10,233 nt of DNA from Anaerolineae bacterium (GTDB lineage: Bacteria > Chloroflexota > Anaerolineae > 4572-78 > J111), in assembly GCA_020433835.1 (NCBI GenBank), contig JAGRBY010000229.1, positions 1 through 10,233 of the forward strand. Reading direction: 5' to 3'. Every line of letters begins with the position of its first letter. The stretch's first letter is position 1. The notes under the pieces are model-generated. The model was not told where the DNA came from, did no database searches, and saw nothing but the letters and a program-made list of their open reading frames with translations. The position numbers and the translations under genes are program-made. This document shows positions 1-7,333 of this stretch, piece by piece.

Positions 1-850
1 GGCTTTGCTCTTGAGCGGGCAATTCGGTAAAGGGCAGCAGGGTTTGCTCACCATTGCTGCTGAGGCGAAGTACGGTTACAGTTTCGGTTTCCGGGTTAAA
101 GGTGGGATAAAAAATCGCTTCGGTAACCGGGGCAATGCGGCCTACCGGCAGCCGGCTAAGCGTTACTTGGCACGTGGCTTGATTATTGGGATCGACCAGT
201 GTGAGCAGATCGGGACTTTCAAAATCAACTGTGAGTAGTGCAGGTCGTGAAATATCGGGGCATAATCCGGCGGGATCAAGCGCTGACAGTTCGGGAGTTG
301 GTGGAACAGCAACGGTGGGCGAGTCGATCCTGACCATAAGGCCATTCACCCAATCAAAAACAACTTGCTTTTGGACATCATCGGCTTCGCTGCTGCCACT
401 GCCCTTGAAAGTGAGGTGGCTAATAAGGTTGTCGGCACTGCCGGGATTATCCTCAAAAAGCAGTTCGAAACCGGTTAGATTCGTAACCCAACTCTGAAAA
501 GAATTAAAATCGGCATTCTCTAACATACCGGAGGTCTCAAATTGATCACAAGGACGTGATAGCGTATAAGAACCGTCTGAAGAAACGGTTAATTCGTTGC
601 AGAAACCACCCACACCACCGGTCTGGCTATAACTCAACACCGCAGTAACCGTCGAAGGTGCGGGTAATTCCGAGTCGGCTGTAGAGGCTTCCGGTTCAAT
701 CGTTGAACCGTTGTTTTCTTGGGCTTCAGGTGTAGCAGCTTGGGTGGGCACATCCTCTGGTAGAGGCTGAGCATCACCCGTACGCGGGGTAGAGCTACAT
801 GCGGCGAGAAAGCATATCAACAGGCATAGCCAAAAATTCAATCGTTTCAT
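1..850 (-). CDS. Putative secreted lipoprotein, 5' part only (283 residues, continues beyond window)
   Basis: The reading frame stays open from an ATG at 850-848 to the window edge, so the C-terminus is missing. Seen: residues 2-3 are Lys-Arg, followed by a hydrophobic stretch (4-17) and a lipobox Leu15-Ala16-Ala17-Cys18, the pattern of a type II signal peptide. Cys18 would be lipidated and the protein anchored on the outer face of a membrane. Residues 19-66 are an acidic, Thr/Pro/Ala-rich linker. From about residue 67 a folded, probably beta-rich part begins (YSQTGGVGGFCNELTV at 74-89). Four further cysteines (84, 101, 197, 227) could form disulfides outside the cell. The start is supported by AAGGAA at 858-863, seven bases upstream; an ATG overlapping that site in another frame soon meets a stop. 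The gene is divergent from the hybrid kinase. I do not recognise the family and assign no function. Lipoprotein status is fairly secure. Confidence 0.8.
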   Translation of the reverse strand, partial: MKRLNFWLCLLICFLAACSSTPRTGDAQPLPEDVPTQAATPEAQENNGSTIEPEASTADSELPAPSTVTAVLSYSQTGGVGGFCNELTVSSDGSYTLSRPCDQFETSGMLENADFNSFQSWVTNLTGFELLFEDNPGSADNLISHLTFKGSGSSEADDVQKQVVFDWVNGLMVRIDSPTVAVPPTPELSALDPAGLCPDISRPALLTVDFESPDLLTLVDPNNQATCQVTLSRLPVGRIAPVTEAIFYPTFNPETETVTVLRLSSNGEQTLLPFTELPAQEQS

Positions 851-913
851 CAGGCATTTCCTTAAATTTCAAGCAAATTTTATTTGACATAAGTAATTAC
901 AACAAACGCCCAA

Positions 914-942
914 ATTCTACATTACTTTTATGTAAATTTCAA
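914..942 (-). promoter_or_regulatory. Candidate sigma70-type promoter for the lipoprotein gene
   Basis: On the minus strand a -35 TTGAAA (942-937) and a -10 TAGAAT (919-914) are separated by exactly 17 bases. Transcription would start near 907, giving a leader of about 57 bases before the lipoprotein ATG. Both hexamers match the consensus at five of six positions. The region is AT-rich, so chance matches are possible. Confidence 0.5.
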
Positions 943-1009
943 TTATAGATTATAAACCGTTGCCCCAGCTAACTACCCAACGTCTAAACGCTCTAAAATT
1001 CTCACCCAG

Positions 1010-1029
1010 TATCAATAGGTTATTGATAA
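1010..1029. repeat. Inverted repeat overlapping the hybrid-kinase -35
   Basis: TATCAATA at 1010-1017 and TATTGATA at 1022-1029 are perfect reverse complements separated by GGTT. The right arm contains the candidate -35 hexamer TTGATA. The position would suit an operator for a dimeric regulator, but short AT-rich palindromes also arise by chance. Confidence 0.4.
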
Positions 1030-1052
1030 AAAAGTATAGGTTTGTTACAATT
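1024..1052 (+). promoter_or_regulatory. Candidate sigma70-type promoter for the hybrid kinase
   Basis: TTGATA (1024-1029) and TACAAT (1047-1052) are separated by 17 bases, each hexamer matching consensus at five of six positions. The start site would lie near 1059, leaving an untranslated leader of about 140 bases before the ATG at 1201, which is long. The -10 is identical to the one proposed for the second kinase gene. Confidence 0.5.
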
Positions 1053-1182
1053 GTGGTTGCTCTTACATTGTTCAAGCGATAAGACCATTTATTACCTTGC
1101 CAAAAAATTGACCACTCCTTATCTACCCACTCAGAAGGCAGCAAAATTTGTTATTTGGTTATCGCCATAACTATCCGCAAGC

Positions 1183-1187
1183 AAGGA
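1183..1187 (+). promoter_or_regulatory. Distant ribosome-binding site of the hybrid kinase
   Basis: AAGGA at 1183-1187 is the only Shine-Dalgarno-like motif close to the start, but it lies 13 bases from the ATG at 1201, longer than usual. A TAA at 1168-1170 rules out an upstream extension beyond that point. The in-frame ATG at 1207 is even farther away, so 1201 is the better choice. Confidence 0.4.
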
Positions 1188-1200
1188 CCGTTGTATATCT

Positions 1201-4200
1201 ATGGATATGCAAGAGATATTAAGCAAAGTTATCACCAGCACCAATGAAATATTTCAGGCCGAAGCCGGCTCTGTTGCTCTGCTGGACCCTCTGAGCCAAA
1301 ACATTGTCATTAGAGCGGCTGTGGGGGCCGGTGCCGATGCTGTACGTGGTTTAACATTACCAATCGGCCAAGGCGTTATGGGCTGGGTTTTTTCGCACGA
1401 AGAACCGGCGCTTATCCCCGACGTTTATAATGACGAGCGTTTTTTCAAGGATGTTGATAAAGAAAGCGGCTTTCAAACCCGTTCTATTCTGTGTGTCCCA
1501 ATGAAGGCGGATGAACACACCATCGGCGTGATCGAGTTGATGAATATGCGGCCCGATTATCTGAGCGATGATGGGGTAAAAATTCTCAGCGTAATTGCCG
1601 ACCATGCGGCATTGGCTATAGAAAACGCTCGCCTACTTGAAGAGACGCGTCAAAAATCGGAAGAACAGGCTTTTTTGTTTGAGGCCATGGCGATTGTAAC
1701 CTCAGATTTAGCACTGGATACCGTACTTGACGCAGTTGGCCGCCAGATGGTGGAGGCGCTTAAGGCCGACTTGTGCATCATCTCACGTTGGCCGCTACAG
1801 CAAAAGCAGCTTGATACCATGCAATCTTACGCCGGCCCTGGCGTAAAACGCCCACCTCCAACGCCGCGACCGCTGTTAGAGGGTTCAACAGCCCTAACGG
1901 TTCTCACATCGCAAAATTCCACATATTTAGATATCGATGCATCTGACATTTCGCCGGAAGAAAAACGTTGGGTAAACCAGCTTAGAATGAGGACGCTTTT
2001 TCTTATTCCCCTTATTTACCGACGCCAAACTATTGGTTTGGTTGAAATCGGTCGCATCCATAATTTGCACCCATTGACCACCGGTGAACTTCGATTGGCC
2101 GAAACCATGACTGCGCAAGCAGCTGTGGCTATTGAGCACGCCCGCTTGTATGATGAGGCTACCCGCCATCTGGCTGAGGCTAAAGTGTTACAAGAGGTTA
2201 TGGTTGCCGCCGCCTCGACGCTCGATTTCAATCAGGTGCTGACCGGAACAATTGAGGCATTACACCGAACTTTAGGCATCGAGCGCCTTGGCTTCTTTCT
2301 TCCCCCGGAAGACGATAATCATTTTATCATCACGCACCCAGCTACGGTTGGCTTTGATTTAGAGAACGGTCGCCCGGAAATCCCCTTAGAGGGCAGCGCC
2401 ATTGGTTGGGTTATTCGTAACAATAAGGACATTCTGTTGCAGGATGTTCACCAATTTAGCGATTATTATGAACTGGCGGATGATACATTGTCTGAGTTGT
2501 GCGTTCCAGTACGGTTACACGACAAAGTGGTGGCCGTTCTTAATGCCGAAAGCCCACGCTTAAATGCCTTCGATAATGAAGGCCTGCGGCTTTTTAGAGC
2601 TATCGCCGCCGAACTGGCTGTGGCTCTGGAAAATGCCAAACTGTTCCAAACCGAACACCGACTGGTCAACCAGCAGAAGGCGCTGATCAATGTTTTTGCC
2701 GATCTCAATACAGAATTAACCTCAGATACGCTGTTTCAACGCATCATCGAGCGGGCTATCGTGGTTATTCCTCAAGCTGAGGGTGGCAGCCTGATCACTC
2801 AACAAGGTGATGATTTTGTTCACGCTGCCGCCGTCGGTTTCGATATTCAAAAATTGCAGTCTCTGATTATAGCCAAAGATGTCTTTCTTGAATGCCAACC
2901 GCCCCCCAGAATAGCCGAATGCCTATCGCAAAAAGAGATTATTGCACTAGGCCAGCACTGCTTTCCGGCTAACTTTTATCAATACGCGCAGGCTGCTCAT
3001 TTAGATGATGTTAAGTGTATGTTACGCACATCCTTGTATGCAGGTGATACCGTAATTGGCGCTATCACCGTAGCCAGCTCAACGAAACCACAAGCCTTTA
3101 CGGAAGAAGATAAGCAGGTTTTGCTTCTCTTTGCCAGCCAGGCAGCGATTGCATTACAAAATGCCACTCTTTTTGAGGAAATGCGGGCAGCGGAAGCAAA
3201 TTATCGTGACTTATTTGATAATGCTAACGATTTTATCTTTACGCTTGACGGCAACTTTAGAATCAGCAGTGCCAATAAGGCCGTTTTCAAAGCAACCGGC
3301 TATCAAACCAACGAGATTATCGGCATGCATTTTACCGAGTTCGTACCGGCGGAGCATTATACACGGCTGTACAAAATTCTTAAGTCGCGTTTGGACTTTA
3401 GTGACTCGCCCACCACATTCGAACTGCCGGTTAAAGGCAAAGATGGTCGCGAAGCCGTTATAGAGGCCACAATTCGGGTGCAGCGCGATAACAATCGGCC
3501 GGTTGGCTTGCACTGCATCGCCCGCGATATTACCCAGCGTTTGGAGTTAGAGCAGCAGTTGCGGCAAACGGAAAAGTTGTCGACTATCGGTAAATTGGTG
3601 GCCGGCGTCGCCCACGAGCTAAACAACCCGCTAACCTCTATTATTGGCTACTCAAATCTACTGCAAGAGGATTCTCTTCTGCAGCCCTATAAAGATGATC
3701 TCAAGGTTATCTTTCAACAGGCAGATCGCGCCCGGATTATTGTAAAAGATCTGTTGGCTTTTGCCCGCAAGATCGATCTGGAGCCTAAGCCGGTTGATAT
3801 TAACAGCACTATTCAAACCTGTTTAAACCTAACAAAATCTTTACTACACGAATACAATATCCGTGTCACCACAGCCTTAGATTTCGGGCTGCCGCAAACC
3901 CTGGCCGATCAGCATCAATTGGAGTTGGTTTTTGTCAATCTAATCTCGAATGCAGTCCATGCCTTAAGTAAAGCAACTTCATCGCCTTGTTTAACTATCG
4001 AGTCAAAAAAGCTTGACGATTCGATTTTGCTGACCTTTGCTGATAATGGGCCGGGCATCCCATCGAGCATCGCCCATCGCATTTTCGATCCCTTCTTCAG
4101 TACCAAGCAAGTTGGCGAAGGAACCGGCCTGGGGCTGTCGATTTGCTTTGGGATCATCAGCGAGCACAAGGGGCATATCTGGGTCGACGAGACGGTTACA

Positions 4201-4704
4201 TCCGGGGCCACGTTTTATATCAAACTACCCATTGTTCCGGTTCGAGAAGCAGCGGCCTCCCTGGCGGGCTTACCCGAACCAGAGGCATCGTCGGCCTCAT
4301 TACCAAAATATCTTCATATCTTAGCTGTCGATGATGAGCCGCCCTTATTAGAGCTTTTGCGTCGGGTACTGGGGCGCATGGGATATACGGTCGATACCGC
4401 TCCGGACGGAAATATTGGTCTGGAAAAACTGAGCAAAAACAACTATGATATCGTTATTTGCGATGTTTTAATGCCCGATATCCTCGGCCCTGATCTGTAC
4501 GATCGGGCTATCAAGCAATTCCCGCATCTGCGCGAGGCGTTTATTTTTGTTACCGGCAATGTCGTGGATCCTGATACACGTATATTTTTAGAGAATTCCG
4601 GCTCGCCTTGGCTAGCCAAACCTTTTTTACCCAAAGATATTAAACGGGCTATCACGGAAGCTTTAAGCCGAAAATCGGAACCTACAACCTTAAATGAACT
4701 ATGA
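1201..4704 (+). CDS. Soluble hybrid histidine kinase: 4x GAF, PAS, HisKA, HATPase, receiver
   Basis: 1167 residues with no signal peptide or membrane segment, so it should sense cytoplasmic signals. Four GAF-type modules occupy roughly 1-145, 165-315, 330-480 and 500-655; the first three end in a recognisable AIENARL-like helix, the fourth in ALQNATLF. A PAS domain follows (about 665-780), then HisKA with phospho-acceptor His805 in the H-box VAHELNNPL. The ATPase shows the N-box (Asn913, Asn917), G1 box DNGPGI (948-953), F-box DPFFSTK and G2 box GEGTGLGLS (972-980). An Ala/Pro linker (about 1012-1036) leads to a receiver with acidic pair Asp1044/Asp1045, phospho-acceptor Asp1088, Thr1118 and Lys1140. 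All catalytic residues look intact. There is no HPt domain and no adjacent response regulator. The first GAF begins almost at residue 1, slightly shorter than usual at its N-terminal helix. Ligands cannot be read from the sequence. Confidence 0.95.
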   Translation: MDMQEILSKVITSTNEIFQAEAGSVALLDPLSQNIVIRAAVGAGADAVRGLTLPIGQGVMGWVFSHEEPALIPDVYNDERFFKDVDKESGFQTRSILCVPMKADEHTIGVIELMNMRPDYLSDDGVKILSVIADHAALAIENARLLEETRQKSEEQAFLFEAMAIVTSDLALDTVLDAVGRQMVEALKADLCIISRWPLQQKQLDTMQSYAGPGVKRPPPTPRPLLEGSTALTVLTSQNSTYLDIDASDISPEEKRWVNQLRMRTLFLIPLIYRRQTIGLVEIGRIHNLHPLTTGELRLAETMTAQAAVAIEHARLYDEATRHLAEAKVLQEVMVAAASTLDFNQVLTGTIEALHRTLGIERLGFFLPPEDDNHFIITHPATVGFDLENGRPEIPLEGSAIGWVIRNNKDILLQDVHQFSDYYELADDTLSELCVPVRLHDKVVAVLNAESPRLNAFDNEGLRLFRAIAAELAVALENAKLFQTEHRLVNQQKALINVFADLNTELTSDTLFQRIIERAIVVIPQAEGGSLITQQGDDFVHAAAVGFDIQKLQSLIIAKDVFLECQPPPRIAECLSQKEIIALGQHCFPANFYQYAQAAHLDDVKCMLRTSLYAGDTVIGAITVASSTKPQAFTEEDKQVLLLFASQAAIALQNATLFEEMRAAEANYRDLFDNANDFIFTLDGNFRISSANKAVFKATGYQTNEIIGMHFTEFVPAEHYTRLYKILKSRLDFSDSPTTFELPVKGKDGREAVIEATIRVQRDNNRPVGLHCIARDITQRLELEQQLRQTEKLSTIGKLVAGVAHELNNPLTSIIGYSNLLQEDSLLQPYKDDLKVIFQQADRARIIVKDLLAFARKIDLEPKPVDINSTIQTCLNLTKSLLHEYNIRVTTALDFGLPQTLADQHQLELVFVNLISNAVHALSKATSSPCLTIESKKLDDSILLTFADNGPGIPSSIAHRIFDPFFSTKQVGEGTGLGLSICFGIISEHKGHIWVDETVTSGATFYIKLPIVPVREAAASLAGLPEPEASSASLPKYLHILAVDDEPPLLELLRRVLGRMGYTVDTAPDGNIGLEKLSKNNYDIVICDVLMPDILGPDLYDRAIKQFPHLREAFIFVTGNVVDPDTRIFLENSGSPWLAKPFLPKDIKRAITEALSRKSEPTTLNEL

Positions 4705-4706
4705 CC

Positions 4707-4752
4707 ATTGCTAACTATAAGGTAGTCGTGTACAATTTTTATGGTTAGCAAT
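4707..4752. repeat. 14-base inverted repeat just after the hybrid-kinase stop codon
   Basis: The left arm ATTGCTAACTATAA (4707-4720) pairs with TTATGGTTAGCAAT (4739-4752) over 14 positions, one of them a G-U wobble, with an 18-base loop. It starts two bases after the TGA of the hybrid kinase. No T-run follows the right arm, so it does not look like a classical intrinsic terminator. It may be an operator, an RNA hairpin that stabilises or attenuates the transcript, or a terminator of unusual form. Confidence 0.6.
4708..4736 (+). promoter_or_regulatory. Candidate promoter for the membrane kinase, embedded in the inverted repeat
   Basis: TTGCTA (4708-4713) and TACAAT (4731-4736) are spaced by 17 bases. 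The -35 lies inside the left arm of the inverted repeat and the -10 in its loop. The start site would be near 4743, about 80 bases before the ATG at 4824. The -35 matches consensus at only four of six positions, so the second kinase may instead be co-transcribed with the first. Confidence 0.4.
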
Positions 4753-4823
4753 ATCGCCACATCCCCATTATAACCAAAGGATGGGCGTCGTTTAAAAATC
4801 ATATAGAGAAACTCTGGCTAAAG

Positions 4824-7115
4824 ATGATTGGATTTCATACCGCTATCACAGTAATCGTTCTTCTTGGATTTATTTTACTTCTGATACTTGCCAGCCTGCG
4901 CTTACGCTCGCAGCAAGCCATAGTCATTCATTTGGCTGTGTATCTCAGCTTTGGGGTGCTTTCAAATCTGGCTGAGCTGCTGTTGGGTCTGGCTGGTGAA
5001 GCGCCACCACCGACATTACCTTTCTTATCCGGGTTTTGCTTACTGGGCATGGTGGCAACCCTCGGCGCGCTGACACTCAACTTTTTGGAACGCGAGAAAA
5101 ATCAGGTCATGACCTTCTGGGCAAGTTCAGGCCTTATTTTGGCAGTCTGGTTTGTAACGGCCAGCCGGGGGATATCTATTAGCCTCATACCGGGGTTGCG
5201 TAACACGCTGGTTTTAACCGCATTGATGTGGTTAGTTACCCTCGCAACCAGTATCATTGCCCTTACCACAGAATTCAAACAAAAACAGTCAGCCAAACAC
5301 CTCAACCGGCTGCGCTATTGGCTAACCGCTACGGTTCTCTTTGCCATTAGCGGTCTATTTTCATTTGCCAATCCCTTTATTTTCGATTGGCTGGGCTGGC
5401 CTCTTATCTTAACCGCCAGCATTTTGATTAGCTATGTTGTTCTCACTTATCACACCCGCGATCTCAGCCTTTTTGTCGGGCGCATATTTTTTCACCTCAC
5501 CGTAGGCGGAGCTATCGCCGCTATATTCTATCTCAGCCTGGCCGCAACTATCGTAATGAGCCGCAGTACAGCCGATAACGTTATCATTCTTGTTTGGACC
5601 GTTATTTTGGCGCTGTTGCTCGCTATTGCCACCCCCTTCGTCCGCCAATTTCTAAACCGAATATTTACGCGTATCATTTTCGGCAAACAGTATCGTGATG
5701 AAAAAGAGGTTATAACGTATTACAGCCAGAGCGTCAGCGGGGCCTTAGATATGCAGCGCCTGGCCGATATCTTGATCCAGTTGATGGTTGAAACGCTCGA
5801 AATTAGAAAAGGTGCCGTTTTTGTCAACAAACGCGGCGCACGTGACAAAATTTCGCTCAATTTGGTATCTTCCGTCGGCTTCGACGGCGTTGAAAATGGC
5901 GAATTCAGCATCGACAGCCCTTTTATCGACCACTTTCGCAACCAGGGCAAACCGATCCACCAGTATGATGTCGATGTCCTGCCTGAGTTCAAAATTATTC
6001 GAGCAGCGGAAAAGGAATGGCTGGCTGACACCGGCATGGATCTCTACGTGCCAATCATGCGCAACCGAGAACTGGTCGGCATGTTGGCTTTTGGCCCCAA
6101 ACGCAAAGGTATCAACTATTCTTCGGAAGAAATCTACTTGATGAGAGCCTTGGCCGATCAAGCCGCTCTGGCGATGGATAGTGCCCGTCTTTTCGACCAA
6201 CTGACCACCACCAACCAAGAAGTCGGCTCTTTAAGCGAGCAGTTGGCCGGCCTTGATAATAACAAAGCCGATTTTCTGTCGATTGCTTCACACGAGTTAC
6301 GCACACCGCTGACCCATATTCACGGCTACGCCCGCATTTTGGGCGACTTTACCGACGAGGAATTGCAAAACCCGGTACAGGTGAGGGGCATGGTTGAGGG
6401 CATCATCAAAGGTAGCGACCGAATGAAGAATGTGCTTGACATTATGTTTGATGTCAGCGAGGTTCACATCGGTGAGATGGCGCTCTTTTCCGGTCCGGTC
6501 AATTTGGCCAGCGTGGTTGATCAAGCAGCGCGCCCCTATTTGGCAGCGCTGGATGACCGACGTATTGCATTTGCCAAAAACAATCTTGAGGATGCGCCCA
6601 TCATTGAAGCCGATGGGACACGTCTGGTGCAGGCTTTCGAAAATCTCATCAGCAATGCTATCAAATACACCCCCGACGGCGGCATGGTTACGATAGGCTG
6701 CCACTCTCTCGTCCTCGATAACATAGGCTCGGCCGTCGAGATAATCATCACCGACACCGGCATCGGCATCGACCCCGAATATCATGAGCGCATTTTCGAG
6801 AAGTTCTTCCGGGTTGACGATCCCGATCACCACAGCACCGGCACCACCAAATTCAAAGGAGCCGGTCCCGGTTTAGGGCTTACCCTCGTTCAGGGCATTG
6901 TTGAAGCGCATGGCGGCAAAGTGTGGGTAGAAAGCAGCGGCTACAGCGAAGAAACATTCCCCGGCAGTAAATTCTTTGTAATTTTGCCGCTTCATCCTAT
7001 AAAGATCGACGAGGGTGAGGCTGAAGAACAAGAAAGACAGTCTCAAATCGAGACTGTTCACTGGCGCAGCAAAGATCTGAAAGAAATGAGAGAAAAAGTG
7101 GAGAAAGAAGCCTGA
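4824..7115 (+). CDS. Membrane histidine kinase: about nine TM helices, GAF, HisKA, HATPase
   Basis: 763 residues. The first 270 are strongly hydrophobic, with likely helices near 5-26, 33-56, 66-88, 98-115, 128-149, 164-185, 192-210, 220-245 and 252-272, and no large extracellular sensor domain; the membrane bundle itself may sense. A cytoplasmic GAF domain spans about 305-455. A helical linker leads to HisKA with phospho-acceptor His490 in SHELRTPL. The ATPase has N-box Asn607/Asn611, G1 box DTGIGI (644-649), F-box FEKFFRV (658-664) and a G2 box reading GAGPGLGL (679-686), with Pro where Thr or Ser is commoner. A charged tail (728-763) follows. The layout recalls PrsK-type kinases, though I cannot claim orthology. 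There is no receiver and no response regulator alongside. The ATG at 4824 has only a weak upstream Shine-Dalgarno, and no in-frame alternative is better. Confidence 0.93.
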   Translation: MIGFHTAITVIVLLGFILLLILASLRLRSQQAIVIHLAVYLSFGVLSNLAELLLGLAGEAPPPTLPFLSGFCLLGMVATLGALTLNFLEREKNQVMTFWASSGLILAVWFVTASRGISISLIPGLRNTLVLTALMWLVTLATSIIALTTEFKQKQSAKHLNRLRYWLTATVLFAISGLFSFANPFIFDWLGWPLILTASILISYVVLTYHTRDLSLFVGRIFFHLTVGGAIAAIFYLSLAATIVMSRSTADNVIILVWTVILALLLAIATPFVRQFLNRIFTRIIFGKQYRDEKEVITYYSQSVSGALDMQRLADILIQLMVETLEIRKGAVFVNKRGARDKISLNLVSSVGFDGVENGEFSIDSPFIDHFRNQGKPIHQYDVDVLPEFKIIRAAEKEWLADTGMDLYVPIMRNRELVGMLAFGPKRKGINYSSEEIYLMRALADQAALAMDSARLFDQLTTTNQEVGSLSEQLAGLDNNKADFLSIASHELRTPLTHIHGYARILGDFTDEELQNPVQVRGMVEGIIKGSDRMKNVLDIMFDVSEVHIGEMALFSGPVNLASVVDQAARPYLAALDDRRIAFAKNNLEDAPIIEADGTRLVQAFENLISNAIKYTPDGGMVTIGCHSLVLDNIGSAVEIIITDTGIGIDPEYHERIFEKFFRVDDPDHHSTGTTKFKGAGPGLGLTLVQGIVEAHGGKVWVESSGYSEETFPGSKFFVILPLHPIKIDEGEAEEQERQSQIETVHWRSKDLKEMREKVEKEA

Positions 7116-7148
7116 GGTAGCGCAACATTAAACCGTGGAGACAGGTAA

Positions 7149-7244
7149 AGAACCCAGGTTTTTGCCTAAATGGTAAGCATGTTGCCCAATTGAGCACCCA
7201 TATAAGCCTTTGCCCGTCCCATGTTCAAGAAAAACCTGGGTTCT
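7149..7244. repeat. Inverted-repeat-bounded intergenic element
   Basis: AGAACCCAGGTTTTT (7149-7163) and AAAAACCTGGGTTCT (7230-7244) are perfect 15-base reverse complements enclosing 66 bases. The segment lies between the two convergent genes, codes for nothing I can recognise, and has no clear target-site duplication. The arms resemble short palindromic intergenic repeats that I recall from filamentous cyanobacteria and Chloroflexota. The loop is long for a terminator hairpin. A small non-autonomous element or remnant is possible. Confidence 0.6.
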
Positions 7245-7302
7245 ACGGGAGATAAGAGACTAAACTTCCAGGGAACTACAGACTCAACCGTCAATAGATA
7301 CC

Positions 7303-7331
7303 AATCTCCTTATCTCCAGTCTCCAATCTCC
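7303..7331 (-). repeat. Degenerate heptanucleotide tandem repeat (GGAGATT-type)
   Basis: On the minus strand four heptads follow the clpA stop: GGAGATT (7331-7325), GGAGACT (7324-7318), GGAGATA (7317-7311), one extra base, and GGAGATT (7309-7303). It resembles the short tandem heptad repeats known from cyanobacterial genomes. A related plus-strand stretch (GGAGATAAGAGACT, 7248-7261) could pair imperfectly with 7303-7317, so a weak hairpin between the convergent genes is possible. Confidence 0.65.
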
Positions 7332-7333
7332 AG

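Larger units (their letters stand above)
851..1200. other. AT-rich divergent intergenic spacer
   Basis: This 350-base gap separates the lipoprotein gene (leftward) from the hybrid kinase gene (rightward). It holds the two candidate promoters, an 8-base inverted repeat overlapping the rightward -35, and a possible long 5' leader of about 140 bases for the kinase. An in-frame TAA at 1168-1170 closes the kinase frame upstream. The only sizeable open frame here (950-1144, minus) begins with TTG and is rich in Trp and Phe; I do not regard it as a gene. I see no RNA gene. Confidence 0.6.

Noticed and set aside
950..1144. 64-residue minus-strand open frame in the divergent spacer
   Set aside because: It begins with TTG, has no convincing ribosome-binding site, is unusually rich in Trp and Phe, and overlaps the two promoter candidates.
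4707..4752. Inverted repeat as a standard rho-independent terminator
   Set aside because: The stem is AT-rich and no T-run follows the right arm.
4781..4795. Tiny leader ORF (ATG followed by three codons and TAA) before the membrane kinase, preceded by AAAGG
   Set aside because: Four residues with no attenuator pattern; a chance ATG is more likely.
6297..6833. 178-residue minus-strand open frame inside the membrane kinase
   Set aside because: It lies wholly antisense to the HisKA and ATPase coding region, whose motifs are intact, and has no family features of its own.
7303..7331. Heptad repeats as a CRISPR array
   Set aside because: Units are seven bases, contiguous and without spacers, and no cas genes are present.
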